Below are positions 5,883-5,918 of a stretch of 5,918 bases of DNA, one piece after another. Below the pieces are notes generated by a model. It did not search any database. It was not told the DNA's origin and saw only the letters and a program-made list of their open reading frames with translations. A program made the position numbers and the translations under genes. The stretch is from an uncultured Pseudomonadota bacterium. GTDB lineage: Bacteria > Bdellovibrionota_B > Oligoflexia > Oligoflexales > CAILAO01. Within the stretch, counting starts at the first letter, position 1. The number at the start of each line of letters is the position of its first letter. The stretch lies in the NCBI GenBank assembly GCA_903832105.1, contig CAILAO010000795.1:1-5918 (forward strand), read 5' to 3'.

Positions 5883-5918
5883 TTGAAATCCTTGAAAGAC
5901 TTAGACTTAATCATTGTC
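5883..5918 (+). CDS. Probable start of a downstream gene, perhaps a glycosyltransferase (truncated by the window edge)
   Basis: A TTG at 5883, or the in-frame TTG at 5892, opens a frame translating as MKSLKDLDLIIV up to the window end. AGGG at 5873-5876 serves the first TTG and AGGG at 5879-5882 the second. The acidic-then-hydrophobic DLDLIIV resembles the first beta-strand of family 2 glycosyltransferases, and such a gene would fit next to a glycan ligase. With 12 codons this is only suggestive. An ATG at 5855 opens another frame (MYTEGHRVRV) that looks less protein-like. Confidence 0.4.
   Translation, partial: MKSLKDLDLIIV

Overview
The window reads as a Gram-negative chromosome segment with moderate GC content and one transcriptional direction: every gene I can support lies on the + strand. 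Two predicted lipoproteins, a secreted caspase-fold protein with a beta-barrel-like tail and an O-antigen ligase/polymerase-type membrane protein all point to an envelope locus. The taxon cannot be fixed from the sequence. A Bdellovibrionota/Oligoflexia or other deltaproteobacteria-like host is my guess, at low confidence.

Layout. (1) 3-155: C-terminal end of an upstream gene, not identified. (2) 190-1845: exported caspase-like (C14/metacaspase-type) protein with the His/Cys dyad intact, a middle beta-rich segment and a C-terminal half that looks like outer-membrane beta-strands. (3) 1853-3268: lipoprotein with a probable right-handed beta-helix and a distinct C-terminal domain. (4) 3268-3499: a 232-bp foldback element with near-perfect terminal inverted repeats and a TA direct repeat on each side, best read as a MITE. 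It sits exactly in the stop codon of gene 3. (5) 3599-4219: a small lipoprotein whose C-terminal ~95 residues match the C-terminal domain of the 1853-3268 protein, including two cysteines and an identical TPYY terminus. (6) 4244-5809: polytopic Wzy_C/O-antigen-ligase family protein. (7) 5883 to the window end: probable first 12 codons of another gene, perhaps a glycosyltransferase.

How the genes may work together. Short gaps (34, 7 and 24 nt) suggest co-transcription, except where the MITE has pushed the two lipoprotein genes apart. Everything predicted acts in or outside the inner membrane. The two lipoproteins share a C-terminal domain ending in TPYY and sit beside an exported caspase-fold peptidase and a glycan ligase/polymerase. 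This makes a surface-assembly or surface-processing system a reasonable hypothesis, but only the gene order and the motifs are observed; the functional link is inference. The most notable items are the shared TPYY domain, the stop-codon MITE and the caspase/barrel fusion.
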